64,000 bases of DNA from Arthrobotrys musiformis. Taxonomy: Eukaryota > Ascomycota > Orbiliomycetes > Orbiliales > Orbiliaceae. The stretch lies in the NCBI GenBank assembly GCA_036971715.1, contig JAVHJL010000008.1, forward strand, positions 2,108,001 through 2,172,000. Direction: 5' to 3'. The stretch's first letter is position 1. The number at the start of each line of letters is the position of its first letter. The position numbers were made by a program, and so were the translations under genes. Below the pieces are notes generated by a model. It did no database searches and was not told where the DNA came from. It saw nothing but the letters and a program-made list of their open reading frames with translations. Below are positions 1 through 12,900 of this stretch, one piece after another.

Positions 1-127
1 GCATATATAACGCCTTTAAGCCTCTTACGTTAGGTTAATTGCTCTCCGCATTCCCAAGCTTTTTTTTCCTACTGCGACGTAACGTTAGCTTCGCGGCGCC
101 CCGTTGGGAACCAAAAAAGGGAACACA

Positions 128-1226
128 ATGCGACTCCATCCACGCGGATTTCCCCTCTTTCTTTTCCTTGCGCAGATAATAGCGCCAACGACAACGGCGC
201 AAGGCACCGGTCGGTTTTTTATACAACCCGAAGGTCTCGACGAAAGCGCTACTGGGGATGATCGGTTCGATTCTTCGATACAATGGTATATTGGCGATCA
301 AGTGACAGTGCGGTGGGAAGCTGAGTTCGATAGTGTTACCTTGCGACTTTGGCAGGGTGTTTTTGAGGGGAAGTATTGGTATAATGATTTATTGAGTAGG
401 TATTTCTCTATGGTCGTTGCTTTTGGGATATTCTAGATCGCGCGCACTGGCCGAGATCTAGGTAGATGTCCTAGACATCATACAGCGCTAGATGCGAACT
501 TTCTCTAGATCTCTCCTAACTTTTTTTGGCCATGATCGCATAGGGGACGACCCGAATACACTTTCGTACACATGGACCGTTGGGCCCATCCTCTCACAAG
601 CGCAAACACTAAACCTCCACTTCCAACTCCTCGACTCCTCGAATACGGAACGAAACTTCAATTCCAAAGATTTTAGGATCTACAATCGCACCGACACATT
701 GACCGAGACGCTTATAACTACGACGAAAGAAAGAACGGTGACTAGGGAAGTGACGGTAACGCCTAGCGCGGATATTGAAAGTACTAGTACCAGTCCCAGG
801 AGTACGCCCGCGGATATCGATACTCAGACTACACCGCAAGGCGATGAAACGAGTACGACAAGTAGTAGCAGCAGCATTAGCAGCGAAACCGAAGGAGCGA
901 CAAGCATGGGCCCTGATGCGGTGACAACATCAGAGGGTTCTCCTGAATCTACAAATTTAACGGATACAACTAGCAGCAACAACAACACGGCTATGAAGGT
1001 TGGATTGGGAGTTGGTCTCGGTGTAGGACTACCACTGTTGGCTCTTATCGGTGGGGGGCTATACTTCTTAGGGAAGAGACGCGGAGGAGCAGGAGATGCG
1101 CTACCACATATGCCGACGGTACCGCCCGTAAGTTCAAGAGGGGCGGAAACTGGCTGGTATGGGGGCACTGTTGGCGGTATTGAAAATACAGGGAGCCAGG
1201 TTGGCGGAGCTGTAGGAGGGAGGTGA
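128..1226 (+). CDS. Secreted, single-pass membrane-anchored surface protein
   Basis: Two exons, 128-395 and 544-1226, joined by a 148-nt intron (donor GTAGGT, branch CTAAC near 517, acceptor ATAG) give 316 residues. The start is the ATG at 128; upstream frame is open only from a TTG. Residues 1-24 form a signal peptide (hydrophobic core FPLFLFLAQII). A roughly 130-residue extracellular part follows, with motifs such as FIQPEG, W.IGDQVTVRWE and TYTWTVGP (TYTW spelled SYTW here), which I associate with fungal surface proteins of unknown role. Next comes a Ser/Thr-rich stalk likely to be O-glycosylated. One transmembrane helix starts near residue 240 and is followed by a basic stop-transfer (GKRRGG) and a short Gly-rich cytosolic tail. 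The architecture resembles wall-stress sensors, but no WSC or MID2 domain is evident. The role is unknown. The donor choice is the weakest point of the model. Confidence 0.7.
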
Positions 1227-2157
1227 TGACAAGAAGTTTTTGAGATGACGTTATTTTGTTCTTTTCGTGCGCTGCGTCGTATTTTCCTTCGGTTGGCCAC
1301 TGTTGATACCCAGCGCTGCGATCCTTCTAGATTTTTGCTTGCTGCGCATGATGGGAACTACTTGCGTAGTATATATATTTTTCTGTGATTTCAAGGTATA
1401 TAACGAGGAGATGACTTAGTACTTAATATATTATGACTTCAATTCTTCCATGATTATCTGTATCGAAACACATTAAATTTGATCAAGCATGCTGCTTAAA
1501 AGCCAGTAACATCACAATCTACGTCATTCGAACACATATATCAAAGGAGAGGAATGGGTTTTTATTGTTATATAAGTTCAATGAAAGAGTGACAAGGATA
1601 TCAAGAACGACTGAAGATATCAAGAACAATATGTAAATCGAGTAAAAGACTTCGACTAGGAAGTCAGTTTCAAGAGACAATCAAAAACAACGTGCCCACA
1701 TGATATCGACGCCAAAAAGGTATTGTGAAAAGTAAAAAAAAAGAGTAGACATCCCTCCCCATGAAAAAATCATATTACAAATCTCCCGTTAGCTCAAGTC
1801 AGGGAAAAAAAAAAGATCAAGAAATCGCTAAACCGCTCACAAGGTATATCAGACGTAATCAACGTGAGAAGAGAAAGAAAATAAAAAAGGAAGAAACTCA
1901 AGGAAAAAATGAATGTTGGTCATAGGCAATCACTGCCATGGGATGAATATGGAAAAAGAAACAGAAGGACAACAAAAATCAGAAAAAGAATCGCGAAGCC
2001 ATGTGCATATCTACAAATAAAGATGGCGCGCTGTCTTTCATGCAACTGGATAAAACAAACCTACAAAGGAGATTTATTCGGACTTTTGGGATATATCAAA
2101 TGCCAAAAAGGGAAATATAAATGCAAGTGTTATGACAAAGGAAATTTGTTGTATTGT
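1227..2157. other. Intergenic, convergent 3' flanks
   Basis: This lies between two convergent genes. It is A-rich, with several short poly-A tracts between 1730 and 1910. I see no gene, tRNA or repeat. The long plus-strand frame starting near 1909 is antisense to the next gene. Confidence 0.6.
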
Positions 2158-4665
2158 TCAGTGGTGGGTGGAGAGGTCGCGAGAAGCACGGTCCTTGATG
2201 TATGTTGCGGATGGTGGGCGAGGGAGGTTGACCTCGATGGTTGGGTAGCTGTTGTTGCGGGAGTGAATGCTAGGGCTTCGGGGACTTTCACGCTGGAATG
2301 GGAATTCAAACTCCTCCAGGTGATTGCGTGGGGTTGCGACGTGAGCTGGTGGGGGTGGAGGGGAGTTGTGCTCAATCACGACAGATGGATTTCGAGACTT
2401 CTTTTGCTTCTTGCCAGAGAGAGATTTCAGGAATCGAACAAGGGCCTTAAGGAAATCGTCGAGCGTTCTACCGACGCCAGCCTTTTTCTTTCCAGCACCG
2501 GTGCGACGTCTGATTGGGAACTCTTCGCTCTTTCGTCCGACTGCAGCAGCGAACGAGTAGTCGAAAGTAGGCTTGAATGCGGCTTGTGGGCTGAGTTGAT
2601 TCATCTGGGGGCTAGTGGCGAGCTCGTACGCAAGAATCTGATCAAGATCCTCCTGGATAGCTCGGAGCCGGCGACCTTCAACAGTGGCAACAGTCATGAC
2701 GGCGGCAACAGCGACATCAACAATGTAGAAAGAGTTGATAGTGCTGCACGCGCCAGTGTTGATAGTCAGCTGTGCAGTGGCGAAGTCAAGAGTAACAAGG
2801 GGCTCATCATGTGTCGAGGAGCAGATGGAAATGCTACCATCGGCACCAATAACATCGAAACCGACACGGCCATTGACAAGAACATTGAGCCATCCACCTT
2901 CTTCGTCCTTGGCTGGGTGGAAGAGAGCGAATCCCTTGCCGGGCTCGTAGACGAGTCTGCAGCACTCGGCTTCATCACCAACGTCAAACTTTGGGTTCTT
3001 CTTGATGTCATATTTCTTATCCTCTACCATACCGGCGACCTGAGGGTAAATCAGGGCGACAACACCAGAGGCTTCAAGAGTAGGGGCCTCGAGCTGAAGG
3101 TGGATGACTGGTACCTCAAACTGGGTAGCTGGGTTTGAGCGGTGAATCTTGAGATCTGAGAACGTAGCATCTTGTTGATGAGAAGGGTGGGCGGAGAGAC
3201 GATAGAAAGCAGCGCAGGCGTCGGCACCAAAGGTAAAGTGTTCAGCGCCAGTGAAGGTAAACGAGTCTTCGCGGAACATGCCCATGGAAAAGGTTTGGTT
3301 CACAATCATTTGGCCGTTGGCGGCATTCCACAGTGTCTGAAACTGGTTCACAACAACTGGGGACATGAGGCCAGAGACAAAACCCTGCTGGCTTCCTTGG
3401 GCTCGCTCAACGAGCATGTTGACTGCGGTCGGGGTTCGCAATTTTTCACGGTCGACGTCCTCATGAATTGGGCTGAAAGCAATGCTTCGAGGGGAAAATG
3501 TTGCGGACTTTGGAGAGGCGAAACTAGCCTTGGCTGGCGACTGAGCAATTGGTACATTCTGATGAGGAATATATGGTCCGAAAACTTGAGTCCTTGTAGG
3601 AGAGAACATGGCTGCACTCCTTGGAGTTGGGAGAACGGCAGATGGAGGAGGCGGGAGGACAGCAAAAGTAGCGCTTCGAGGAGTGGAAACCTCTGGCTTG
3701 GGGACAGTGCTGAAAGTGGCAGTTCGAGGAGTAGCCAAACGACCAGCCTCAACATGGACTGCACTCCTGGATGTCAATGGTGGAGGGCTAGTAGGTAATC
3801 TCTCACCATCTTCACCAGTAGTAACAGGCGATGCCAGAGGAGCGGGGACCTTAGCACCAGACTTCGCCAGAGCTCTTCTCTCAGCAAGGGATAGGCCGGA
3901 TGACCTAATCGCCTTAGCCAAGGGCAGAGATGGAGAGATTGGAGTCTGTGGAGTAATTGGTGTCATTGGGAAGGTTGCATTAGTTAAACCACCCTCGCTT
4001 TGCATTGTGATTCTGCGGTCGTCGTTCAAAACAATCAAACTAGTAGTTGCAGGTGGTTTTGGCACCACAGTCGTATCGGGATTGAACTCCTTCATGAGAT
4101 CGGCTGCAGAAGTCTGAATGCTGAGCCTTGAAGACTTTCTCTTAGATCCATTCTTCGACATGTTAGTCACGGTCGGGCTAAGTGGAGGAACTGGGGGTGC
4201 ATCTGCAGCCGCAGTGTATCCCGAGTCCCGACCGGATCGACTGTAAGTATCTCCAAACTCAGAGGCTCCGGAATAGTTGGTAGAACTAGGAGAAAAGCAT
4301 TCCGTTTGATCTTCAACGTCTTCAACGGTGAGAAGGTACGGAAGAACTTGAGACTTCCTCTTCGCCTTCACCGACTGTGAGGAATATCCGGAAGGAGCCT
4401 GGCCCGGCGTAGGTGGCATCAGAGTTAATTGCAGTTTGTACCCCTCCATGAGACCAGCGGAATCTGGAGGTGTTGGAAGTGGCATCTGAGCATATTTTAG
4501 GGTCGTATTCGAAAACCTTGGCTTTGGCGGCTCCGAAAGCTTAATATTTGATCTCCTCTCTGTAAGGCTTTCCGACGATGAAGATGGTGATTGGCGTCGG
4601 ACTGATCGTTCCATCTCAAACCTCGCAGAGGCGTGGGGAAGAGCGAGAGTGGGTCTGCTGGCCAT
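2158..4665 (-). CDS. Large disordered protein with TPRSATF-type repeats, function unknown
   Basis: Single exon of 835 residues. Residues 1-430 are Ser/Pro/Thr-rich, low complexity and full of SP/TP dipeptides. Between 311 and 400 there is a run of related heptads (TPRTATF, TPRSATF, TPRSAAMF, SPKSATF, SPRSIAF), each a potential proline-directed kinase site. Residues about 430-690 look folded: the stretch has balanced composition, several Gly/Asp turns and a hydrophobic helix near 640-662 (FYIVDVAVAAVMTVATV). The tail is again basic and disordered, with a GAGKKKAG segment and a second basic block GKKQKKSRN near 751. It has no signal peptide, so it is probably a cytosolic or nuclear regulator or scaffold. 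I do not recognise the family. The absence of introns and the long open frame make the CDS secure. Confidence 0.75.
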   Translation of the reverse strand: MASRPTLALPHASARFEMERSVRRQSPSSSSESLTERRSNIKLSEPPKPRFSNTTLKYAQMPLPTPPDSAGLMEGYKLQLTLMPPTPGQAPSGYSSQSVKAKRKSQVLPYLLTVEDVEDQTECFSPSSTNYSGASEFGDTYSRSGRDSGYTAAADAPPVPPLSPTVTNMSKNGSKRKSSRLSIQTSAADLMKEFNPDTTVVPKPPATTSLIVLNDDRRITMQSEGGLTNATFPMTPITPQTPISPSLPLAKAIRSSGLSLAERRALAKSGAKVPAPLASPVTTGEDGERLPTSPPPLTSRSAVHVEAGRLATPRTATFSTVPKPEVSTPRSATFAVLPPPPSAVLPTPRSAAMFSPTRTQVFGPYIPHQNVPIAQSPAKASFASPKSATFSPRSIAFSPIHEDVDREKLRTPTAVNMLVERAQGSQQGFVSGLMSPVVVNQFQTLWNAANGQMIVNQTFSMGMFREDSFTFTGAEHFTFGADACAAFYRLSAHPSHQQDATFSDLKIHRSNPATQFEVPVIHLQLEAPTLEASGVVALIYPQVAGMVEDKKYDIKKNPKFDVGDEAECCRLVYEPGKGFALFHPAKDEEGGWLNVLVNGRVGFDVIGADGSISICSSTHDEPLVTLDFATAQLTINTGACSTINSFYIVDVAVAAVMTVATVEGRRLRAIQEDLDQILAYELATSPQMNQLSPQAAFKPTFDYSFAAAVGRKSEEFPIRRRTGAGKKKAGVGRTLDDFLKALVRFLKSLSGKKQKKSRNPSVVIEHNSPPPPPAHVATPRNHLEEFEFPFQRESPRSPSIHSRNNSYPTIEVNLPRPPSATYIKDRASRDLSTHH

Positions 4666-5116
4666 TTTAATATTAGATAGAAAAGTTAAGAGACTTTTAG
4701 TATCTCTTTACTCTGCCGGTGAACAAATTAATAACAACAAATATGATAACAAATGCAAGTATATATGTGCGGATATCCCAAAAGATACAAGTAGCCGATG
4801 CAAGACGTTATCGTAGATATAGCAAATAACAGGCAAGGCAAGCGATGAGAAAAACGAGGGCGATTTGGTCTGATATAAATAAGTATATTCTTGTGAGAGG
4901 GCGGGTGGTCGGAAGTATAGAAAGATAGATATATCTGTTCGCTCGCGCGGATACGTTACTAGACGTCTTCTCTATATTCTTAGGAACGAGCGTCTGTTAA
5001 TGTTCAACAAAGTGTGGTGGTGTGGTGTGTTGGGTGTTGGAAAGTCGGATCTGGGTTGTGAGACTTTTGGTACTAGCGACGGCTCGGATGCATCGATACA
5101 GCACGGTTGCACACGC

Positions 5117-5153
5117 ACAGTACAGGATACAGTACAGTACAGTACAGTACACA
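5117..5153. repeat. AGTAC pentanucleotide microsatellite
   Basis: Four perfect AGTAC units at 5131-5150, with imperfect ACAGTAC copies on either side. It is a short microsatellite in the intergenic stretch. Confidence 0.8.
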
Positions 5154-8100
5154 GCTGCAGGCCGGGGACCGACGAGGATTTGACTGAAACGATCCACTAA
5201 AAATCCAATACAACACTGCGGCAGAGACCAAGCGGTGACAGACAGCTGCAGTTGAGATCTTTGCTTTGCTGCCTGTGGTGTAACCAAAGTTCCTGGCTGG
5301 GGAGGCACAGACAGACACAGGGACTTAATTGGAGTCGAGGCGGGTTGTGTTGAGTCGGGTTCTTGTTCTGCTGGGGATTGGATATTCGGATTCCGCAGGC
5401 GAGGACAGCAGGTGCCACAGATATACTGAAACAATGACGGTATTTTCTGATGGCACAGCGAGATGAGTTATATTAGGTGAGCAAAAAATTAAAAAAAGAG
5501 ATTCGGTTCCAGATCAACTGAATTCTGAATCTTCTTTCTATATGCTGCTGATGCTGTCCGTTATACGTAAGTATTTGCGGCTACAGCGATTCAAGTAGTA
5601 GTAGGCTGTATAATATAACTCCCAACCGGAACTGATTATGTATTAGTATGGCACGTCGACAGGCAGAACGAACAGACAAAAAAGAAAAAAGGATATTAAA
5701 GCAACGCCGTCGACTTAGGAAAACACGAAGGAGGAAAGGGAAGAGAAAGAAAGAGAGAAAAGGGAAGAAAAGGGAAGACTTTTGGTATTGAAGCTGTCCG
5801 GCCTGGTTGATATATACTAACTGGGTATGTTGGACTAGCAATCTCTCTCGAAAGCCGGAGAGCCTGTAAATTGACAATCAACTCTAGACACTGCGCCCAT
5901 ATTTCGAACTAGCCGAACTGATGGTTGAGAATTTTATTTCCAGCCCGTCCAATCGCGGGCCAGATTTGGCGCTTTGTATAGAGATCAGGTATTATGCCTT
6001 TCCCGGGTTTGGATGGTGGGCATCGTGGAGGGGTGTGCCCGGTGGGCGGCTGCCACACAGCTCCAAAGAATTATTCCATTGCGTGGCATGGGGTATGAAC
6101 TAATTCTCTTCCTCGAACTACCTTACGGCGAGCGAGATCATATGATTCTGACGGTTACCTAGCCATCTCATTTCCATAAAAACGAAATGTGGCAGGCTAA
6201 AACGTTGAGCTCTTGTCTGAGAATATGTGCCTACACGAATGGATGGGAGATATCAATGCAATCGCCGCCTACGAGCGACCATTTGGGTTCGAAAAGCTCT
6301 ATTTCTGGTTGTTTGTTCTTCGTCACGAGCATTCCTTTTGTTCGCTTCTGCGACCCAATATCGTCGTTCCACAGCGTGGGAAATAACCATACATCTCGCA
6401 TAAACCATCTGCAATCCACGAGGAAGCGTGTCTCGAATTAAAGTAGCGGCCTTTTTTTTTGTCGTATACTAAATCTTGCATGCGACGTCGATTCAGAGAC
6501 ATTCAGAGACTAGAGTATGTAATATCCCTTTTACTTACCATCGAGTGGTGCGATGGGGGCTGCAGAAGCCCATCACCTGGTCCAGTACCGTCCTACCTAT
6601 TTGCGCCGGAGAGATACATTAACCTGTCAATCTCCCACAGCTTGCATCTTTCCCCTTCTGCCGTCTCTCGTCCCTCGCATCAAGCCTGCACGAAGAAGAA
6701 ACCTGCATCTGCATCGGGTCTTCGTCAAACCTTGCAGGATGATTGGTTCCGAACCAGGAACATGTGGAGAGGCCCTAGCTGGGATGCAGGCGCTTAGAAT
6801 TGACGTCCAACTGGCCAGTCCCATTGGACCCTGCCACAACCAACCACAACGCAAGAATTACGCCCTTCTCACCGTTTTCAGTTACTAAATTTACGATTGT
6901 CTGAGCGTCAACATTTTGTGGATTTCCTTTTTTCTCGCAGTTTTCCGATCAGTTGTTTCGAGATCGCCTTATGAGAGGTCGACGATGCAGGGAACAAAAA
7001 GGCTTAGCGGTTGATATCCTATATCTATCCGACCTGATTCCCTTTTTCATTCCGAGCTCCCAGTAGGGATTCCCTATGGAGTTCTGTTACACGACAATCG
7101 CTATCTATCAAAAGATCATGGTGCAGGAGCTTAATTAGGGACTGGGGATCCCTAACTCGCAGGCAAGCTCCCCAACAGTCTTTGCTGCAACTTCTGTCAC
7201 ACAAGAATCACCCAAACTTCACTGCATGTATCAAGTACTCTCGTGACATCGAAAACGAGAAATTTTTTCACTAAATACTCTAACGGTAAGAAAAATCGAC
7301 AATTACCACACCCTCTCTCTAAGGTGGGGTCTTTTTTCCCTCAGACGGCACCTATCATATTATGAGATCGTCAAGAAAAGACATTCTTACGTCTTTCCCG
7401 TGTCCTTCTTTGCATCCCTCTCGCCTAAAATATTCATTCTCTCCGAATCTCCACACCACCCTCAGTATTTTCTCTACTAATTTTTAGCCTTTAAATGCCC
7501 TTTTTTTCTCTTGTCCTTCTTCCCTACATGAATACGCATTAGCTAGTGGATGGACATCCAGACCGCGATCCACATTTTCTTGGTTTAAAGTCCTGCACGG
7601 AATCAAGATGGAATGACATCCGCCCGCACAGCCGAAACGGAATATGCTTAGTATCACAAATTTATCCCTCCCTTAGCTTTTCATTCTATGTCTCCCCCAA
7701 ACATTACTTCTGACCGACGCAGAGGGGAAAGAGACACCCCGGGCCAACCCTATTTTGGTAACCCAGGCGCCTAATCCCTCTATCGAATTGGTCCATCACC
7801 TCATCGTTCACCCTACATATAGTACTGCACCCCACGTCTGCAGCTGCAAATGCTGGAGAAAGCGAAAAAAAAGCTTGCTTCACCTTGGATCAGCACCACG
7901 TATGTAACGTGCCATGCACGTGAAATGCATATTTGTAACATCCTATGTAGACGGTCTTGTATCCAGAAAGAAAAAAAAGGTGATACGAATACCAACCACC
8001 CCCCCAGACATGCGAAATGTATCATCCCGATTAATCTAAGCAATTTCCTGGTTTTTTCGAAATAACATTACGAACAGACGGGAGGATGCCGTTAGCTTAT

Positions 8101-9887
8101 CGGTAAAGTTAAGGTATTTGGCGGCCGGGTTCTGCTACTAGCCGAGAAACAAGGCGTCCGGGTTGATGTGAGAGGGGTGTTTAACTTTTTTGCCTCCACT
8201 TTTTTTTTGGGGGGTCGTATATGTATCAGGCACAGAACGTTTGCGAGATGTCTCTGAGCCGTCTCATACAGGATTCGCGGCATTTAGTAAACAGTTTTAG
8301 ATCCTCAAGAAACGGTAGGCACTTGCCTAGACCGTATTCATGTTCACCTGACACTAAACGTTGGGTCGTGGTTGGGCCTAGATATACCCATTATCAAAAA
8401 CCCTTGCTCGGAGTTAACGCTAATAAGTCATGGTGGGTCAATACTTGTCGGGAGCTATGTGACTGGAAACTGGTAAAACGTTTGTGTGACTGAAGAAACG
8501 GCCCGTTGGAACTCAATCTTAACTCAAAGTTTGATATATAATTTCATTTTGCGATTCCATATTAAAATTGACCTGTTGTCGTTCCGGATCAATGACGGTA
8601 TCAGCTGCAACTCATTTTCTAGTACCGTGCATGATTCAACGAGTGGTTTATATCGATTCCCCTTCGGATTTTTCCTGATATGTAGCTTGGAGATAGTATT
8701 TGGGGGGCAGCCTTGCGAGTCCGGTCGCAGTTTACTTCGTCCGAAGTATATGGGACTAGTGGCGGCATTGTAGCCATCTTTGAATCATTGACGTTACGTA
8801 GTGGATTGCGCATCCCTAATTTGCCTGATATAATATCCCATCTACATGATACTTCGGGCTACCTTATCGCGGTTTACTTCGGATAGTTCCCTAGATATCA
8901 TGATATCACGACCTCTACAATCGAGGCTCACAAAACCGATCGTTCAGCTCTATGATCATGCGCATATGTGAACATACAAAGAATTGCGCAAAACCCCTCG
9001 CATCGACGGGGACTCCGATCGGGATTTCGAGACTGTATTCCAGCTCCTCTAGGGAGGTGCTACTGAATAAGTCTCGTTTATCCGATGATTAAATGGACAC
9101 AAGGCTCCCACCCTGACTTAAATTTGTCATAGGAAGAACCGTAATCTGGAACCTATAGAAGGGCCAGGTGATGTAAGGACAAGATGTGAATTCATGGAAA
9201 AAGAAACGCCAAACAATCTTTGATCCATAAAAATTCCAAAAAGTCCTTAGCTTGAATGCGATGATAAGCCCCGGTGCCGGCTGTTCACTATTTTGTAGTG
9301 ATATGGTAAAATGTCGATAGTATCCGGTTTCCGGCCCCACATTGATCCATCACATCACCTAAAATGTTGCATTATCCTTATCCTTATCATCCGTATCAGA
9401 TGCAAAATCATAGAGCCCCTCCCCCTCAAGTCTCACCCATTACCGAAACCTGAATTTGCCTTTTCGGCACGGAATCACGGAAAAGCGAGATGTGAAACTT
9501 TGCCTCAAACCAAGATGAGCGGCACAGCACTGCGCATCCACACGCAAGTCATCACTATCACAGCTGACCATGGGATGTTCCCCGAACGATGCGGCACAAC
9601 TGAGCAGGAAAATATACGACGAGGGAGCATTTTGGGTGGCAAAATTATTGAATAATTGAACCATTTTCGGTTTAAGTCGATACTATGATATGATGAGACC
9701 GTCGCATTGATGAATACACGGCAAATACAAGGCAGCGAACCTTCGATATATCCACCTAGTAGTAAATCTTTTAGCCTCATCGCGCTAACCCTCTTTCATG
9801 TCGATAATTCTCCGATTAAATTAGGTTTTCAAGTTGTCTAGACCCCGTTTAGCCCAAGGCATCGTGACTTCCCGTCAATACACTACA

Positions 9888-9904
9888 TTGCATTGCATTG
9901 CATA
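9888..9904. repeat. Short CATTG tandem repeat
   Basis: Three adjacent CATTG units within non-coding sequence, a minor simple repeat. Confidence 0.6.
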
Positions 9905-12900
9905 TGTTACAACTGACCTTTGAAGTCAACATCGCTAAGATGCATACAACGATGAGCCTTTAAACCTGGAACCGAAATCCAACTTGCATACCGTAGTCGT
10001 TATCGCTAATTAGGAGGCTCCCAATAGTCGATAGCCCAACTTGTAACCGTAACCGTTCGCATGAATTTCATAAACGCCGTCCATCTTTCGGACCACTGAT
10101 CACAAGGTATTTACGGCTCCTGAGACAACCGGGTAGGCTTTAAAGTCGTATTAGCGCTTCTTCGAATCCTAGGTTAGGCTGACTTCCCCAGTTGACTCTT
10201 CAAGTAATGATATTTGCCTTTGCCTGTTCCTGTCAACGGACCCATTTTGCTTATTGCAATTTGAGTTGTGAGGCGTTGTAAAATTGACGCTATGGATGCA
10301 AGGACCATGCGGGGCGCTTTTTTGGGACGTGGTGACGGCACGCGCACATGCACGTGTGCGGCATGGAAATTATATCATGACTGTAACTTTGGGTTCTCTT
10401 TGCTCCATACAAAAACTGGGAGAAAGATGGTAGCACCGATCGGATCCCGTGTTTCTCCGTCGATGAAAGGAAATTGATGTATCTTCATGGCAGTGTTATA
10501 AGGTTCTACTATCGATTTTGGGCGCGCGAGCTCTCGAGAATCGCTAGCGTTCGTTGCAATATTGTTGCGATTTTACTATGTTAGTTGCGTTGACTGTAGG
10601 AACGTGGATGAACGATATTGTGCCCACTATCACAGCCATTTTTGTAATTTAGAACTCTTGGTTCGCGAATTAACTTTCCTCGGGCAGAAATAAATCGTCA
10701 AACAGAGCTGCAGAGCGTCGTCCCTGATCGTATTTAAATCTTGAAAGCTGTTACACAATAAGTATTCGGACAGAGTATCCATAAAGTCACCGCGGACTGA
10801 TACTTCGAATTCGTAAACATCTCAACAAAACAACGCAAATCGCAAAGGCATTTATCGCAAAATCACATTGACGAGGACCAACTTCGAACCCCGGCAACTT
10901 CGACGCATCTTCGCCACCAACAGGCGCCGGGTTTAGCACCCACGAACCGGTTAGTTATCTATTGTTTCCCACAAGCGAGAAAGGGGTGCATTGCATCCGT
11001 TGTAATAATTGGAGACAATGGTGTCCGATTGCGCAGCAAATTTCTAAAATTTTAACCTTGACTTCGCTCGCTGAGCTGAGGTTTGCCGCACAGAAACTTA
11101 TCACCCTGTTCGCGGGCATCGGCCCGCTGCGTGTTCAGGGATGTTGGATATAGACCCAAATTTCAGTTGCAGGGTCCAAGTTGAATTAATGCCCCGCTTG
11201 ATATCAAATAATGCCCCTCCAGAGCTGATAAAATTGCTCTAGATCTGTGAAAGAATCCTTCCTTGGTTTTTGACATCGCCTTTCACTAATTTAACCATCT
11301 ACTTTCATTTGAAAAGGGCTCACTTGATAAACCTATGTAAATATTATATCTCGTGAACATATTTGAATTTTGTGGATTCTTTCAATGCAGGTAGTTATAT
11401 CCAAAATGAAAACTACTCAGCCTGCTTGGCAATTGATTTCTTTCGAAAACTCCGTATAGTATACTACCGGATATAATAGCTTATATAAGTCTCGGGTCCT
11501 TTAGCCGCTAACATATCTCTATAGCACGCGTTAGGCTAGGAGTATGCTATAAGGAATAAATAGTTATTCTATCTCCACGTGTTGAGTTAGGAGAGCAAGG
11601 TTCTTCTCCTTCCATAACCTCCCGCATATGCGCAAAGACCTCAATCGATGGTACCAGTGTGATGTCTCATGCGTCATATATAATCCAATCATTATTATTA
11701 TTTGTAAAAATCAGAAACATGATCTTGCCTTCCTTACCAGCCCGTGAGCACTTCACTAAAGGTCTATATTCTAGAACAGTCCGCCCGCTAAGCATAAATC
11801 AGAATCCCGCAAGCCGAAATGACAAAATAAACAATCTGGATGAAGATTTGAGCATGTGTTCTGAATAATCCGACCCCCAGGCATCGCGCAAATTCCAGAT
11901 ACGGATCCCAACTTTTTCACATTCTCAGATGGGGAGTGAAGAGAGAATTATTGACCGGTAGCCTATTCCGGGTTTGTTGACAATACAGGCTTCTAAGTCG
12001 GTGGATTGTGACTATTTTGTGCTAGCTCCGGGGTTTTTTGTTCCAAGTGTCTAGAAAAATGCCTTGCTCCCATTAGAAGGTTTATCCACTTGTTGAAATT
12101 TCTTATAGATGTGGGTCCTAGCGTTTTGAATATGGGTGACCGAGATATAGGTCCGAAAGGCGCCGATGCCGCGGGGACGAGTCTGGTATACGCGCACGTG
12201 TCGACGGTTTGATACCAACATAGATGCCTGGAGATCGTACGAACGTAGACCCGTCGCTCGAGGCTCTACCTGCGATATTCAACTATGGAATTATAATTAT
12301 TTTGTCGCTTTTGCGGATCTTGTCTATCTTTAATACAGTAATAACATCACCGAACCTTGAAGAAGAGTAGATCACGATTATGCCTAGACATTTAAATAAC
12401 GTATAAATTTGGATATTGACGATGTACTCGTCGCTCACGGTCCTAATCTATCCATTAATATTGAACATAGAAATTAGATCCATAAATTAACCCCCCTAGT
12501 ATCCTGATACATAAGCCGCAATATGACCCATCCCTTAAATCCAGTCGAAGAATTTCGCAGACTTGTGAGCTGGCTTAAAAGTGACTCGAAGGGTCCGTGG
12601 CAGACTTGAAGGTCCCGCTCCAACTAAATAAGGCCGTAAATCGGTTTGCATTTTCCGCGTCAACTCTTAAGTCTGCCGGTTACCCATATGGTAACCGAAA
12701 CTTTAATCGTGACCGACGGACATATTTAGGAAATCGAAATCTAAGGCCGGAGTAGTAATTTACGAGAAGACTTGTATCCATAGAAGATATACGTTTCTCA
12801 GGAAATGATAAGAGATTTTGGAAACGTTGCAGCTTTTTCAGAAAAAAAAGGAGAAGAGGAAAACCGATGGGCCGTGTGTATCAGCGCCAGTACTAACATG

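Noticed and set aside
1909..3138. A 409-codon plus-strand frame
   Set aside because: It lies antisense over the 835-residue minus-strand gene, and its sequence is the mirror of that gene's codon pattern with no domain of its own.
4997..5434. 145-codon minus-strand frame over the AGTAC repeat
   Set aside because: The Tyr/Cys/Val-rich part is just the translated pentamer repeat; nothing else supports a gene.
6459..6888. Two overlapping frames of about 110 codons
   Set aside because: No motif, no codon bias and no splice partners; they overlap in different frames as expected by chance.
10430..10465. Short match to the 5S rRNA-like word GGATCCCGT
   Set aside because: Only a few bases agree; the rest of a 5S gene is absent.
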